This document shows positions 8,197 to 17,680 of a stretch of 64,000 nucleotides of DNA, piece by piece. Origin of the DNA: Jannaschia sp. M317 (GTDB lineage: Bacteria > Pseudomonadota > Alphaproteobacteria > Rhodobacterales > Rhodobacteraceae). The notes under the pieces are model-generated. The model was not told the DNA's origin and searched no databases. It saw only the letters and a list, made by a program, of their open reading frames with translations. Each line of letters starts with the position of its first letter. Within the stretch, counting starts at the first letter, position 1. The stretch spans positions 3,191,001-3,255,000 of the forward strand of contig NZ_CP081155.1 in assembly GCF_025141175.1 (NCBI RefSeq), given 5' to 3'. Both the position numbers and the translations under genes were made by a program.

Positions 8197-8585
8197 GCGC
8201 CCGGCCGCGTCGCGGTCTGGATCTCGATCTGATAGCCCTCCGGGTCGCGAAAGACGAAGGCGCGGATGCCCAGCGCGTCGTTCTCGAACAGCTCCGACAG
8301 ATCGGTCAGGGCCTGCGACCGGGCATAGCCATGCCACCCGTCCACATCGGCCACCCGCAGGCAAAGCTGCACGGGCTTTTGCGCCTGCCATTTGTTCATG
8401 CCCCGCGCCTCGTCCACCAGCCCGACGTGGGCACCGGGGCAAATGCGATAGATCTTGCACCACCCCTGATCGATGGCCAGCGGCAGGCCCAGCACCCCTT
8501 CGTAGAAACGCATCGCCGCAGGCAGGTCGCGGTAATAGAGGAACGTGATGGCCAGCTCGGCGGGGCCTTCGGGTCGGTCGGTCAT
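8193..8585 (-). CDS. VOC (glyoxalase/bleomycin resistance fold) family protein
   Basis: 130 residues from ATG 8585, overlapping the hydantoinase stop at 8582 (ATGA). A single VOC module with two beta-alpha-beta-beta-beta repeats: LAITFLYYRDLPAAMRFYEGVLGLPL at the N-terminus and GIRAFVFRDPEGYQIEIQ at the C-terminus. The final Glu of YQIEIQ and His in PGAHVGL are candidate metal ligands. Members are metal-dependent isomerases, lyases, dioxygenases or binding proteins. A role in processing the hydantoin-like substrate is inferred only from the operon. Confidence 0.85.
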   Translation of the reverse strand: MTDRPEGPAELAITFLYYRDLPAAMRFYEGVLGLPLAIDQGWCKIYRICPGAHVGLVDEARGMNKWQAQKPVQLCLRVADVDGWHGYARSQALTDLSELFENDALGIRAFVFRDPEGYQIEIQTATRPGA

Positions 8586-9970
8586 GATTGTCCCTTTATC
8601 CGTGACACCCAACGGCCCGCACCCGGCGCGCCATGATAGACCCCGTCCCGCATCACGGTTCGTCCGCGCAGCAAGACATGGACAGGCCAGCCGGTCACGC
8701 GATGGCCATGCCACGGGTTGTAGCCCACGTTGTCGTGCAGATCGTCCGCGCCATAGGTCACCGCGCGGTCCGCGTCCCAGATCACCAGATCGGCGTCCAT
8801 TCCAGGTGCGATGGCCCCCTTGCCGGGCAGGCCGTGGGCCGTGGCAGGTGCCGTGGCGGTGAGCCTTGCGAAAGCCTCCGGGCCCAGCCCGTCAGGCCGC
8901 ATCATCGCATCGAACATCAGCGGCAGCCGCGTTTCCAGCCCCGGCAACCCGTTGGCAATCTGATCGAAACGGGCCTGCGGCCCCGCAGACAGCTTGCCCG
9001 AGGCGTCATGGCGATAGGGCGCGTGGTCCGACGACACCACCGACAGCGTCCCGTCCGTCAGCGCCGCCCAGAGAGCGGCCTGATCGGCAGGTGTCCTTTG
9101 CGGCGGAGAGCACATCCACTTCGCCCCCTCCAACCCCGGACGGTCCAGCACGGTTTCGTCCATGAACAGATAGTGCGGGCAGGTTTCGGCCATCACAGGC
9201 ACGCCGCGCGCCTGCGCCCGGCGGACCACATCCGCCCCCTCGGCGGTCGAGATATGGAACAGCATGACCCGCGCCCCGGTGTATTCGGCAAAACGACACA
9301 TCCGCGCCACCGCCTCCACCTCGGCCATGGGGGGGTGCGACGCGGCGTGGTCGCGCGGGGCGGTCCGGCCCTGCGCCAGCAGGCGGGCCTTGGCCTCGGT
9401 CAGGATCGCATCGGTTTCGGCATGGACGCAGACCAGCGCGTCCAGGTCCCGGGCCAGTTGCATCAGGCGCAGGATCTGGCCGTCATCCAGACGGATATTG
9501 TAGGTCGTGAACAGCTTGATCGACCGGTGCCCCTGCCCCACCAGACGGGCGAGATCGGCCTCGAAATCGGCGACGGCTGGGTCGCTGACGATCATGTGGA
9601 AGGCATGGTCGATGGCCGCCCCGCGCCGCGCCCGCGCGGTGTAGTCGTCAACGGTCCGGGCCAGGCCCTGCCCCTTGGCCTGCGCCGCAAAGGCCACGAC
9701 CGTCGTGGTGCCCCCCATCGCCGCCGAGCGGCTGGCGCTTTCCCAGGTATCCGCGTTCATCAGGCCCATGCCGGACATCTGTTCCACGTGGGCATGTACG
9801 TCGACGCCGCCCGGCATCACCCAGCGACCCTGTGCGTCCACTTCGGGTGCTGTGCCCGCCGCCACCCCGACCGAGGCGATGCGGCCTGCCCGCACCCCTA
9901 GATCGCCTTCGACCACGCCCTCTGGCGTGACGAAGCGCCCGTTGCGCAGGATCAGATCGGGATCGTCCAT
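8582..9970 (-). CDS. dihydropyrimidinase / D-hydantoinase family amidohydrolase
   Basis: 462 residues with all binuclear metal ligands of the cyclic amidohydrolase family: H59 and H61 (DVHAHVEQ), carbamylated K152 (SIKLFTTY), H183 (CVHAETD), H239 (LFHIST) and D315 (SSDHAPY). It should open a hydantoin, dihydropyrimidine or related cyclic amide. It is the first gene of the operon hydantoinase-VOC-racemase-DapA-like, with tight overlaps throughout. No N-carbamoyl-amino-acid hydrolase is nearby, and the pyrimidine-degradation partners (preA, preT, beta-ureidopropionase) are also absent, so the natural substrate may be something other than dihydrouracil. Confidence 0.9.
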   Translation of the reverse strand: MDDPDLILRNGRFVTPEGVVEGDLGVRAGRIASVGVAAGTAPEVDAQGRWVMPGGVDVHAHVEQMSGMGLMNADTWESASRSAAMGGTTTVVAFAAQAKGQGLARTVDDYTARARRGAAIDHAFHMIVSDPAVADFEADLARLVGQGHRSIKLFTTYNIRLDDGQILRLMQLARDLDALVCVHAETDAILTEAKARLLAQGRTAPRDHAASHPPMAEVEAVARMCRFAEYTGARVMLFHISTAEGADVVRRAQARGVPVMAETCPHYLFMDETVLDRPGLEGAKWMCSPPQRTPADQAALWAALTDGTLSVVSSDHAPYRHDASGKLSAGPQARFDQIANGLPGLETRLPLMFDAMMRPDGLGPEAFARLTATAPATAHGLPGKGAIAPGMDADLVIWDADRAVTYGADDLHDNVGYNPWHGHRVTGWPVHVLLRGRTVMRDGVYHGAPGAGRWVSRIKGQS

Positions 9971-10025
9971 GGCCCCTCCGCCGTTTCGGAGGAAGAAACG
10001 TCACGCGCGGCCCGGTGGCAACCCC

Positions 10026-11402
10026 TCAGGCGATGCGAAGCGTCTGTACCGCCACGGATTTCGCCAGCGTGACAAAGATGATGGCGGTGTTGCGGATGCC
10101 GTGACGGTCCAGTGTTTCGGCCAGGTCGGCGGGCCCGCAGGTGACCACCTGCTGATCGGGGCGCTGCGCGTTGGCGACCACCGTGATCGCGATGCTGTCC
10201 CGGTGCTGGCTGTTCATCAGGCGGGCCGAAACCTCTGCCGCCGCCGTGACCGCCATATAGAGCGCGACGCGCGTGCCCGGACGCAGCTGATCCATCCAGT
10301 CCGGGACCTCTGGCCCCACCTGCGAATGGCCCGTCGCCAGAACCAGCGTATCGACCACCCCTCGTTCGGTCAGCACTTCGCCCGCCGCAGCCGAGGCTGC
10401 CGCAGCCGAGGTGATGCCCGGCACGATTTCCACCGGAATGTCGGCCCTGCGCAGCGCCGACAATTCCTCGGCCGCGCGACCGAAAATGCCGGGATCGCCA
10501 CATTTCAGGCGCACGACCCGTTGGCCCCGGCGGGCGGCGGCGACCAGCATCGCGCTGATCCGGTCCTGTGGCCAGGCGTGGCAACCGGGGGCCTTGCCGA
10601 CATAGACCCGCTCGGCGTCTCGGCGCGCCAGGTCCAGGATCGCCGGGTCGACAAGGCGGTCATAATAGATGACATCCGCCTCTTGCAGGCGTTGAACCCC
10701 GCGCAGGGTGATGAGATCGGCAGATCCGGGTCCGGCCCCGACCAGCGCGACGCTGCCCTGCGCCTCGGCGAAATGTCCGGTCTCGATGGCATCCTTGATC
10801 AGCTGGGCGGCCTCGCGTTCGGACCCGCGCGCGTGCACGGCGCGCGGCGCGTCGTTGAACACCCAACGCCAAAGGTCGCGGCGGTCGCGCGGGCCCAGCC
10901 GTTGGGCCGCCACCCCCCGCAGACGCCCGGCCAGCGCCGCCAGATCGCCCAGGCGCGGCTCCAGCAATTGCTCCATCCGGGTCTTGATCTGGCGGGCCAG
11001 GACAGGGGCGGTGCCCTCGGTGCCGATGGCCACGACGACGGGCGCGCGGTCGACGATCGAGGGCGTGATCGCGTCGCAAAGGTCGGGTTGATCCACCACG
11101 TTGACCGTGGCCCCCGCCACCTTGGCCAATGCATGCACCGCCGCGTCCGCCCCCGGACAGCCGGTGGCGACAAAGACCAGTGCGGCATCCGCGAAGACCG
11201 CGGGGGAAACAGGTCCCGCGCGGTGGGTGATGCGGCCCGCCTCGGCCAGGGCCTGCAACTCCGGCTCCAACGCCTGGGCCAGGACGTCGATCCGGGCCTC
11301 GGTCTTCAGCATCAGGCGCGTCTTCTGCGCGGCCTGTTCGCCACCACCCACCACCACGACGCGGCGACCGGCCATCTGCAGAAACATCGGAAAGGTCTTC
11401 AT
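10026..11402 (-). CDS. cysG: siroheme synthase (trifunctional CysG)
   Basis: 458 residues. The N-terminal half is precorrin-2 dehydrogenase/sirohydrochlorin ferrochelatase (NAD-binding VVVVGGGEQAAQK at residues 15-27). The C-terminal half is uroporphyrinogen-III C-methyltransferase (SVALVGAGPGSADLITLRG, then the RLKCGDPGIFGRAAEE and PGITSAAAASA loops). It supplies siroheme for NirB. Last gene of the nitrate operon; its start overlaps the TrpD-like stop as ATGA (11399-11402). Confidence 0.95.
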   Translation of the reverse strand: MKTFPMFLQMAGRRVVVVGGGEQAAQKTRLMLKTEARIDVLAQALEPELQALAEAGRITHRAGPVSPAVFADAALVFVATGCPGADAAVHALAKVAGATVNVVDQPDLCDAITPSIVDRAPVVVAIGTEGTAPVLARQIKTRMEQLLEPRLGDLAALAGRLRGVAAQRLGPRDRRDLWRWVFNDAPRAVHARGSEREAAQLIKDAIETGHFAEAQGSVALVGAGPGSADLITLRGVQRLQEADVIYYDRLVDPAILDLARRDAERVYVGKAPGCHAWPQDRISAMLVAAARRGQRVVRLKCGDPGIFGRAAEELSALRRADIPVEIVPGITSAAAASAAAGEVLTERGVVDTLVLATGHSQVGPEVPDWMDQLRPGTRVALYMAVTAAAEVSARLMNSQHRDSIAITVVANAQRPDQQVVTCGPADLAETLDRHGIRNTAIIFVTLAKSVAVQTLRIA

Positions 11403-12334
11403 GCGCTCAGGCTTTCGGATTGGTGGCGCCGCACCCAGAGGTCGCGCGCCAGGGTTTCACATTCGGGGATCGTCGCCGCCGCCTTCAGGGTCCAAAGCGC
11501 CAGCGCCGCCGTCCCGGTCACCGTCGCCTCGGCAAAGGCATCGCGCGCAGCCCCGGACCAAAGCGCCGCCAGATCGGGCGCGGCCTCGGGCACGTGCAGA
11601 CGGCGGGTATCGTCGAGGATCGGCGCGGCGGGCACCTCGATATGGGTGCCGTCGCGCAGACCGAACAGGGTGCAGGTCTTGGCCGGGTGCCGCTCGAACT
11701 CTCCGCCACCGCCTTTGATGACGATCAGGTCACGCTGGCCAAGCAAGGCCGCCGCCTGCGCCTGCAGGGATCGGTAAGAGGGGTGAAAGACACCCTGCAC
11801 CGTCGCGGGCGCATTGCTGGGATTCCACATGCGCAGCACCGTGTTGATGCAGGACCGCAAGCCGAAGGTATCGCGCAGGCGCAGCAGATCGAACGCCGCA
11901 GGCGAAAGGGTTTCGAGCGGCGCGTACTGCACCCCCGGCCCCGCCAGGGGCAGGGCCGCGCGCAGGTCGGCCTCGGCCTCCTGGTGCGAATTCCAGCCAT
12001 GCAGCGACACGCGGTAGCCGGCCTGCGCCACCAGACGGGCGGCGAGCAGGAACAGGGGTGCCCCCCGCGTGCGCCCGGCGGCGTAGCAGGGCCAATCCAG
12101 ATCGGCCTTTGGTAAGTTTCCACTGACGCTTTCGCGAAGGGCCGCGGTGAACCCGGCAATTTCACAGGGCACCTCCCCGCGCAGGCGCAGGACCATCAAC
12201 AGGGCACCGACCGCCTCTGGCGCGGCGTGTCCTGATAGGATCAGGCCCATCGCCGCGCGCGCCTCCGGCAAGGTCAGCGGCCGTGCACGCCCCTGCCCGC
12301 GCGCGACAATGCGGACATAGGGCGCGAGGGTCAT
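11399..12334 (-). CDS. TrpD/YbiB-like glycosyl transferase family protein
   Basis: 311 residues from ATG 12334 (ATGA overlap with the nasA stop). It resembles the anthranilate phosphoribosyltransferase fold: an N-terminal helical domain (LTLPEARAAMGLILSG, MVLRLRGEVPCEIAGFTAAL) and FGLRSCINTVLRMWNPSNA in place of the TrpD LGxRTxxNxxGPL signature. The TrpD GTGGD and PRPP-binding motifs are not intact, so PRPP transfer is doubtful. E. coli YbiB of this family binds nucleic acid. Its place between nasA and cysG suggests an accessory role in nitrate assimilation, but the role is unknown. Confidence 0.8.
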   Translation of the reverse strand: MTLAPYVRIVARGQGRARPLTLPEARAAMGLILSGHAAPEAVGALLMVLRLRGEVPCEIAGFTAALRESVSGNLPKADLDWPCYAAGRTRGAPLFLLAARLVAQAGYRVSLHGWNSHQEAEADLRAALPLAGPGVQYAPLETLSPAAFDLLRLRDTFGLRSCINTVLRMWNPSNAPATVQGVFHPSYRSLQAQAAALLGQRDLIVIKGGGGEFERHPAKTCTLFGLRDGTHIEVPAAPILDDTRRLHVPEAAPDLAALWSGAARDAFAEATVTGTAALALWTLKAAATIPECETLARDLWVRRHQSESLSA

Positions 12335-14913
12335 TCGGCGGCCACCGGCAGGACGGCCTGCCCGATCAGGGCCGCAAGCTCCGGCTTGCAGGATCCGCAG
12401 TTGGTCCCGGCGCAGGTCGCAGCCCCCAGCGCCTCCACGCTGCCCGCGCCCTGGGCCACGGCGGTCAGCAGGGTGTTGCGCCCGACGTTGAAACAGGCAC
12501 AAACCGTCGCGCCCGGATCGGGCCGGTCCGCGGGCGCGCGCCCGGCCAGTGCCGTCAGCGGAGCCTCCGGCGACCCGATGAGCGAGACCGCATGGGCCCG
12601 CGCCACTTCGACCGGGGTCGGCGCGGCAAAGAACAACGCGCGAATGCGCCCGTCCTGGCAAATGGCGACCCGGACCTGGCCGGTCACCGGATCGATGACC
12701 GAGGCCGCGTCGCCCGTATCCAGACCCAGCGTGGCGCGGGCCTCCGCCTCCCAATTCTGCGGTGTGCGCGTGCCTGCCAGTTCGACCTGCCAGCCGCTGC
12801 GGCTGCGGGCGACGGCGGCATAGGGGTGGGTCGGCTGCAGTGGCGCATCGGAGACGGCGAAGCCGAACCACCGGGCCGCAAAGCGCGCCACCTCGACCGG
12901 CGCCGCCTTCAAAGCGGGTTGCCCGGACACCGGATCGACCACCGGGGCCGTGACCGCATTCACCGTCCCGCCAGAGGTCACCTGACGGGTCCAGTGCATC
13001 GGTGCAAAGGGCTGTCCCGGGGCGACCCGGTCCGTCACCAGCGCGCGCAGCACGACCGAGGCGCCGCGCCCCGTGACCCGAACCAGATCGCCGGGAGAGA
13101 TGTCGCGGGCATCCGCATCAACCGGATGCAGTTCCAGATAGGGTTCGGCCAGGTGCGCCCCCAGGCGCGGTGCCTTTCCGGTGCGCGTCATCGTATGCCA
13201 CTGATCCCGGTTGCGACCGGTGTTCAGACGCAACCCGGTCAGCGGCGCGGGGGCTGCGACCGGCACCATCCGCGCGCGGCCATCGGCGTGGTAGAACCCG
13301 CCGTCCGCAAAGAACCGGCTGTCGTTCCGGGGCCACTGGGTCGGCAGCAAGTTGGCGTAATCGACATCGGCAAACACCGACAGATCCAGATCACACCCGA
13401 AATCGCGCGTGGCGGCGGACAGCGCCACGTATTCGGCAAAGACCTCCGCCGGGCTGTCGAAGGCAAAGGCCTCGGCCCAGCCCATGCGCGCGGCCACATC
13501 GCAGATGATTTTCCAATCCGGGCGGGTGTCGCCGGGTGCCGGCAGGAACGCGCGTTGCCGCGATATCCGGCGTTCCGAATTGGTGACGGTGCCGTCCTTT
13601 TCACCCCATCCCGCCGCAGGCAACAACACATCGGCCAGATCGCCGGTATCGGTCCGCTCCATGATATCAGAGACGGCCACAAAGGGCACCGCCCGGATCG
13701 CATCGGCCACGCGGGCCGCATCGGGCATCGACACGGCCGGGTTTGTCGACATCACCCAGAGCGCCTTGATACGCCCCTCGGCGCAGGCCTCGAACAGGTC
13801 CACGGCCTTCAGGCCCGGCTTGTCCGCAACGCTGGGCGCGGCCCAGAATCCCTGCACTGCCTGCCTGTGCGCGGTGTTTTCCAGATCCAGATGATTGGCC
13901 AGCATGTTCGCCAGCCCGCCCACTTCGCGCCCGCCCATGGCGTTCGGCTGACCGGTGACCGAGAACGGCCCGCATCCGGGCGTGCCGATCCGCCCCGTGG
14001 CCAGGTGACAATTGAGGATGGCGTTGACCTTGTCGGTGCCAGTGGCGGATTGGTTCACGCCCTGACTGTAGACGGTCACCACCTTGGCCGTTCCCGACCA
14101 GGCACGGTAGAAGGCCGCAATCTCGCCCGCCGTCAGCCCACTGTCTGCGGGCGTCGTGGCGCGGGCGGCGGCGATGGCGGCCTCGACCCCGGTCACATGC
14201 GCGTCGACGTAAGCTGCGTTGACCGCCCCGGTATCCGCAAGATGCGCCAGCAGCCCGTTGAACAGTGCCACATCCCCGTCGGGCACGATCTGCAGATGGG
14301 TATCGGCCAGGTCCGTGGTTGCCGTGCGGCGCGGATCGACATTGATGACCCGCAAGCCGGGTCGGGTGGCCTTGGCCGCCGCGATCCGCTGATGCAGGAC
14401 CGGATGGCACCAGGCCAGGTTTGACCCGACCAGGACGATCAGATCCGCCTCCTCCAGGTCCTCGTAGGTGCCCGGCACCGTATCCGAGCCGAAGGCGCGT
14501 TTATGCCCCGCTACCGACGAGGCCATGCAAAGCCGCGAATTGGTGTCGATGTTGGCGGACCCGATGAAGCCTTTCATCAGCTTGTTGGCGACGTAGTAAT
14601 CCTCGGTCAGCAACTGGCCCGAAACGTAGAAGGCAACGCTGTCGGGGCCATGGGCGTCGATGGCTGCGCGGAATGTGTCCGCGACCAGATCAAGCGCCGC
14701 GTCCCATCCCGCGGGCCGCCCGCCGATCTGCGGGCCGAGAAGACGACCCTGGAGATCCAGGGTCTCGCCGAGGGCCGATCCCTTGCTGCACAGCCTGCCG
14801 AAATTGGCCGGGTGATCCGCGTCGCCGCTGATCGCGGCCCCCCCCTGCCCGTCGGGCCGGGCGATGACGCCGCAGCCGACGCCGCAATAGGGACAGGTGG
14901 TCCGCACGGTCAT
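12331..14913 (-). CDS. nasA: assimilatory nitrate reductase catalytic subunit
   Basis: 860 residues from ATG 14913, overlapping the nirD stop. Cytoplasmic molybdopterin enzyme reducing nitrate to nitrite. The N-terminal [4Fe-4S] cysteines are C7, C10 and C14 (CPYCGVGC), with the fourth in GRLCSKGSALG. The bis-MGD domains follow (YVSGQLLTEDYYVANKLMKG, NSRLCMASS with the conserved Ser-Arg-Leu-Cys) and the C-terminal molydopterin-dinucleotide-binding domain (RNRDQWHTMTRTGKAPRL). A C-terminal BFD-like [2Fe-2S] module, about residues 795-855 (CACFNVGR ... CAGTNCGSCKPEL), marks the NAD(P)H/ferredoxin-linked Nas type. Confidence 0.96.
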   Translation of the reverse strand: MTVRTTCPYCGVGCGVIARPDGQGGAAISGDADHPANFGRLCSKGSALGETLDLQGRLLGPQIGGRPAGWDAALDLVADTFRAAIDAHGPDSVAFYVSGQLLTEDYYVANKLMKGFIGSANIDTNSRLCMASSVAGHKRAFGSDTVPGTYEDLEEADLIVLVGSNLAWCHPVLHQRIAAAKATRPGLRVINVDPRRTATTDLADTHLQIVPDGDVALFNGLLAHLADTGAVNAAYVDAHVTGVEAAIAAARATTPADSGLTAGEIAAFYRAWSGTAKVVTVYSQGVNQSATGTDKVNAILNCHLATGRIGTPGCGPFSVTGQPNAMGGREVGGLANMLANHLDLENTAHRQAVQGFWAAPSVADKPGLKAVDLFEACAEGRIKALWVMSTNPAVSMPDAARVADAIRAVPFVAVSDIMERTDTGDLADVLLPAAGWGEKDGTVTNSERRISRQRAFLPAPGDTRPDWKIICDVAARMGWAEAFAFDSPAEVFAEYVALSAATRDFGCDLDLSVFADVDYANLLPTQWPRNDSRFFADGGFYHADGRARMVPVAAPAPLTGLRLNTGRNRDQWHTMTRTGKAPRLGAHLAEPYLELHPVDADARDISPGDLVRVTGRGASVVLRALVTDRVAPGQPFAPMHWTRQVTSGGTVNAVTAPVVDPVSGQPALKAAPVEVARFAARWFGFAVSDAPLQPTHPYAAVARSRSGWQVELAGTRTPQNWEAEARATLGLDTGDAASVIDPVTGQVRVAICQDGRIRALFFAAPTPVEVARAHAVSLIGSPEAPLTALAGRAPADRPDPGATVCACFNVGRNTLLTAVAQGAGSVEALGAATCAGTNCGSCKPELAALIGQAVLPVAAE

Positions 14914-15248
14914 TCCGCGGCGACCCGACCGCGCAGGAAGGCCGCGTCCAGCAGAACGCGCCCGCCTTCGACCCGTGCGGGATAGGTTGCGACCCGCCCC
15001 TCGTCCGCGCCCTGGGCCAGGCCGGTTTCCAGCGAAAACACCCAGTTGTGCAGCGGACAGGTGACCGAGGCCCCGTGGACGATCCCCTCGGCCAACGGCC
15101 CGCCCTTGTGCGGGCAGCGGTTGTCGAGGGCGTGGACGCTGTCTTCGGCGGTGCGGAACACGGCCACGCAGCCCAGCGCGGTCTTGACCACCCGCGCGCC
15201 CCGGCGGGGGATGGCGTCCAGGGCGCTTACGTCGATCCAGGTGCTCAT
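14910..15248 (-). CDS. nirD: nitrite reductase (NADH) small subunit, Rieske type
   Basis: 112 residues from ATG 15248, overlapping the nirB stop (ATGA). A Rieske-like fold with an intact [2Fe-2S] motif, CPHKGGPLA and CPLHNWVF (C-x-H...C-x2-H). It partners NirB in reducing nitrite to ammonium with NADH. Length and position between nirB and nasA are standard for alphaproteobacterial nitrate assimilation operons. Confidence 0.95.
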   Translation of the reverse strand: MSTWIDVSALDAIPRRGARVVKTALGCVAVFRTAEDSVHALDNRCPHKGGPLAEGIVHGASVTCPLHNWVFSLETGLAQGADEGRVATYPARVEGGRVLLDAAFLRGRVAAE

Positions 15249-17680
15249 TCGGCGGCCTCCAGCGACAGGTTGGCAAGGGGTTGGTAGGTGTCGGCCTGTT
15301 TGGTGACATGTTCGGCCCAGGGGTCGTGGCGATAGATCGACTGGCTGACCTCGAACCGCTCGATAAGGGCGGCCCGCTCGGTCGGATCTTCGATCCGCTC
15401 CTTGATCCAATCAAGCCCGACAAGGGCCATCCACTTGTAGATCCGGTGCAGGTAGCGCGCGTTTTCGCGGTAAAGCTGCGTGACCGCGCGGATGACGTCG
15501 ATCGCCTCCTGCTCGGTGGGAACCGAGATCAGTAGCTCCGTCTCCTTCACATCCATGCCCGCCGCGCCACCGATGCTGACCTGAAAGCCGCTGTCGACGC
15601 AGACCACGCCGATGTCCTTGCAGGTCGCCTCGGCGCAGTTGCGGGGGCAGCCGGACACCGCCAGCTTCAGCTTGTGCGGCGTCCAGGCCCCGTGGAGGAT
15701 CTTTTCCAGCTTGATCCCCAGCCCCGTCGAATCCTGCGTTCCAAACCGGCAATGGTCGGTGCCGACGCAGGTTTTCACCGTGCGCAGACCCTTGGAATAG
15801 GCATAGCCGGACACCATGCCCGCGTCGTTCAGATCCTTCCAGATCGCGGGCAGATCCTCGCCCTTGACCCCCAGCAGGTCGATGCGCTGACCGCCGGTGA
15901 CCTTGACGGTCGGGACGGCATATTTGTCGGCCGCGTCTGCAATCGCGCGCAATTCGTCGGGCGTGGTGATGCCGCCCCACATGCGCGGGACGACCGAAAA
16001 AGTCCCGTCCTTCTGAATGTTGGCGTGCTTGCGTTCGTTGATGAACCGGCTTTGCGGATCGTCGGCATACTCCAGCGGCCAATCGGCCAGCAGGTAGTAG
16101 TTCAGCGCCGGGCGGCAGACGTGACAGCCATCGGGCGTCTTCCAGTCGCAGGCCTGCCAGACAGCGGGCATCGAGGTCAGGCGCTGCGATTTGATCATGC
16201 GGCGCACGTCTTCGTGCGTCATGTCGCAGCAGCCGCAGATTCCCTGCGCCGCCGGGATGACAAACTCATCGCCCAGCGTCACCGCCAGCACCTGTTCCAC
16301 CAGCCCCGTGCAGGTCCCGCAGGACCCGCTGGCCTTGGTCACGGCGCGCACGCCCCCCAGGTCGGTGGCCCCGCCCAGAATCGCATCCTCGATCTGTCCC
16401 TTGCAGACGCCGTTACAGCCACAGATCTCCGCGTCACGCGGTAAGGCTGCAACGGCCGCCATAGGGTCCAGGGGGGCACCCCCCTGAAAGGCCGGCCCAA
16501 AGATGACTGTGTCGCGCATCTCGGCGATGTCGGTCTTGTCGCGGATCAGGCCAAAGAACCAGTTGCTGTCCGCCGTGTCGCCATACATCACCGCGCCGAC
16601 AATCACGTCTTTCTCGATCACCAGACGGCGATACACCCCGCGCGCCGGGTCGCGGAAGACGATGTCTTCGCGGCCCTCGCCCTCGGCGAAGTCACCGGCC
16701 GAAAACAGGTCGCAGCCGGTAACCTTGAGCTTGGTCGACAGTTCCTTCTGTACGAAGGCGGCCTGCTGCCCCAGCAGGGTCGCGGCGGCCACCTTGGCCT
16801 GATCATAAAGCGGCGCGACGAGGCCGAAGACCGCGCCGTCGTGCTCGACACACTCGCCCACGGCCAACACGTCCGGGTCCGACGTCACCATCTGATCGTC
16901 GACATGGATGCCGCGCCCCACGGCCAGCCCGGCGTCGGCCCCCAGCGCCACGTTCGGGCGGATGCCCACGGCCATGACCAGCAGGTCACAGGGCAATTCG
17001 GTGCCGTCGTCCAGCTGCAGTGCACGGACATGGCCGTCCTGACCCAGGATCTGTTTGGAGTTGGCCTGACAGCGAACCGTGATGCCTTTGTCCTCCAACG
17101 CGCGGCGCAGAAGGAAGCCGGCGCTTTCGTCCAGCTGCCGTTCCATCAAGTGACCCATGATGTGCACCACGGTGACCTCGGCCCCGCGTGCGGCCATGCC
17201 GGCCGCCGCCTCCAGCCCCAGCAGACCGCCACCGATAACCACGACGCGCTTGCCCGCGTCCATGGTCATCATCCGTTCGGTGTCTTCCAGGTCGCGGTAG
17301 GCGATCACGCCCTGCAGGTCATGGCCCGGCAGCGGAATGATGAAGGGGTTGGATCCGGTGCCCAGCAGCAGCTTGTCATAGGACAGCACCTCGCCACCCG
17401 GTGCGGTCACGGTCCTGGCGGCGCGGTCGATGCCCGCCACCCGTTCGCCGAACCGACAGGTGATGCCGTGGTCGGCATACCAGGCGTCGTCATGGGTGAC
17501 GATCTCATCATAGGTCTTGTCGCCGGACAGGACGGGCGAGAGCATGATGCGGTTGTAATTGCCGCGCGGCTCGCCGTTGAAAAGGGTGATGTCGTAGGCC
17601 TCGGGGGCCTGTTCCACCAGGTGTTCGAGCACCCGGCCAGAGGCCATCCCGGCCCCGATGACAATCAGCTTCTGTTTCAT
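15245..17680 (-). CDS. nirB: nitrite reductase (NADH) large subunit
   Basis: 811 residues, six-electron reduction of nitrite to ammonium. Domains in order: FAD-binding (VIGAGMASGRVLEHL at the N-terminus), NAD-binding (VVVIGGGLLGLEAAAGMAARG, about 148-168), two BFD-like [2Fe-2S] segments (CGCNGVCKGQ ... SGSCGTC, and CGCCDMTHEDV), and the siroheme/[4Fe-4S] domain with its four cysteines in TCVGTDHCRFGTQ and SGCPRNCAEATCKD. Length is usual. It overlaps the first globin gene by four bases (ATGA at 17677-17680), so the two are likely translated together. Confidence 0.96.
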   Translation of the reverse strand: MKQKLIVIGAGMASGRVLEHLVEQAPEAYDITLFNGEPRGNYNRIMLSPVLSGDKTYDEIVTHDDAWYADHGITCRFGERVAGIDRAARTVTAPGGEVLSYDKLLLGTGSNPFIIPLPGHDLQGVIAYRDLEDTERMMTMDAGKRVVVIGGGLLGLEAAAGMAARGAEVTVVHIMGHLMERQLDESAGFLLRRALEDKGITVRCQANSKQILGQDGHVRALQLDDGTELPCDLLVMAVGIRPNVALGADAGLAVGRGIHVDDQMVTSDPDVLAVGECVEHDGAVFGLVAPLYDQAKVAAATLLGQQAAFVQKELSTKLKVTGCDLFSAGDFAEGEGREDIVFRDPARGVYRRLVIEKDVIVGAVMYGDTADSNWFFGLIRDKTDIAEMRDTVIFGPAFQGGAPLDPMAAVAALPRDAEICGCNGVCKGQIEDAILGGATDLGGVRAVTKASGSCGTCTGLVEQVLAVTLGDEFVIPAAQGICGCCDMTHEDVRRMIKSQRLTSMPAVWQACDWKTPDGCHVCRPALNYYLLADWPLEYADDPQSRFINERKHANIQKDGTFSVVPRMWGGITTPDELRAIADAADKYAVPTVKVTGGQRIDLLGVKGEDLPAIWKDLNDAGMVSGYAYSKGLRTVKTCVGTDHCRFGTQDSTGLGIKLEKILHGAWTPHKLKLAVSGCPRNCAEATCKDIGVVCVDSGFQVSIGGAAGMDVKETELLISVPTEQEAIDVIRAVTQLYRENARYLHRIYKWMALVGLDWIKERIEDPTERAALIERFEVSQSIYRHDPWAEHVTKQADTYQPLANLSLEAAE

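Noticed and set aside
11399-12334. Tryptophan-pathway trpD
   Set aside because: The GTGGD and PRPP-site motifs are not intact and the neighbours are nitrate genes; YbiB-like is the better reading.
12283-14424. Very long plus-strand open frame (713 codons) across nasA
   Set aside because: It is antisense to nasA, which has intact cofactor motifs; long antisense frames are normal in high-GC DNA.
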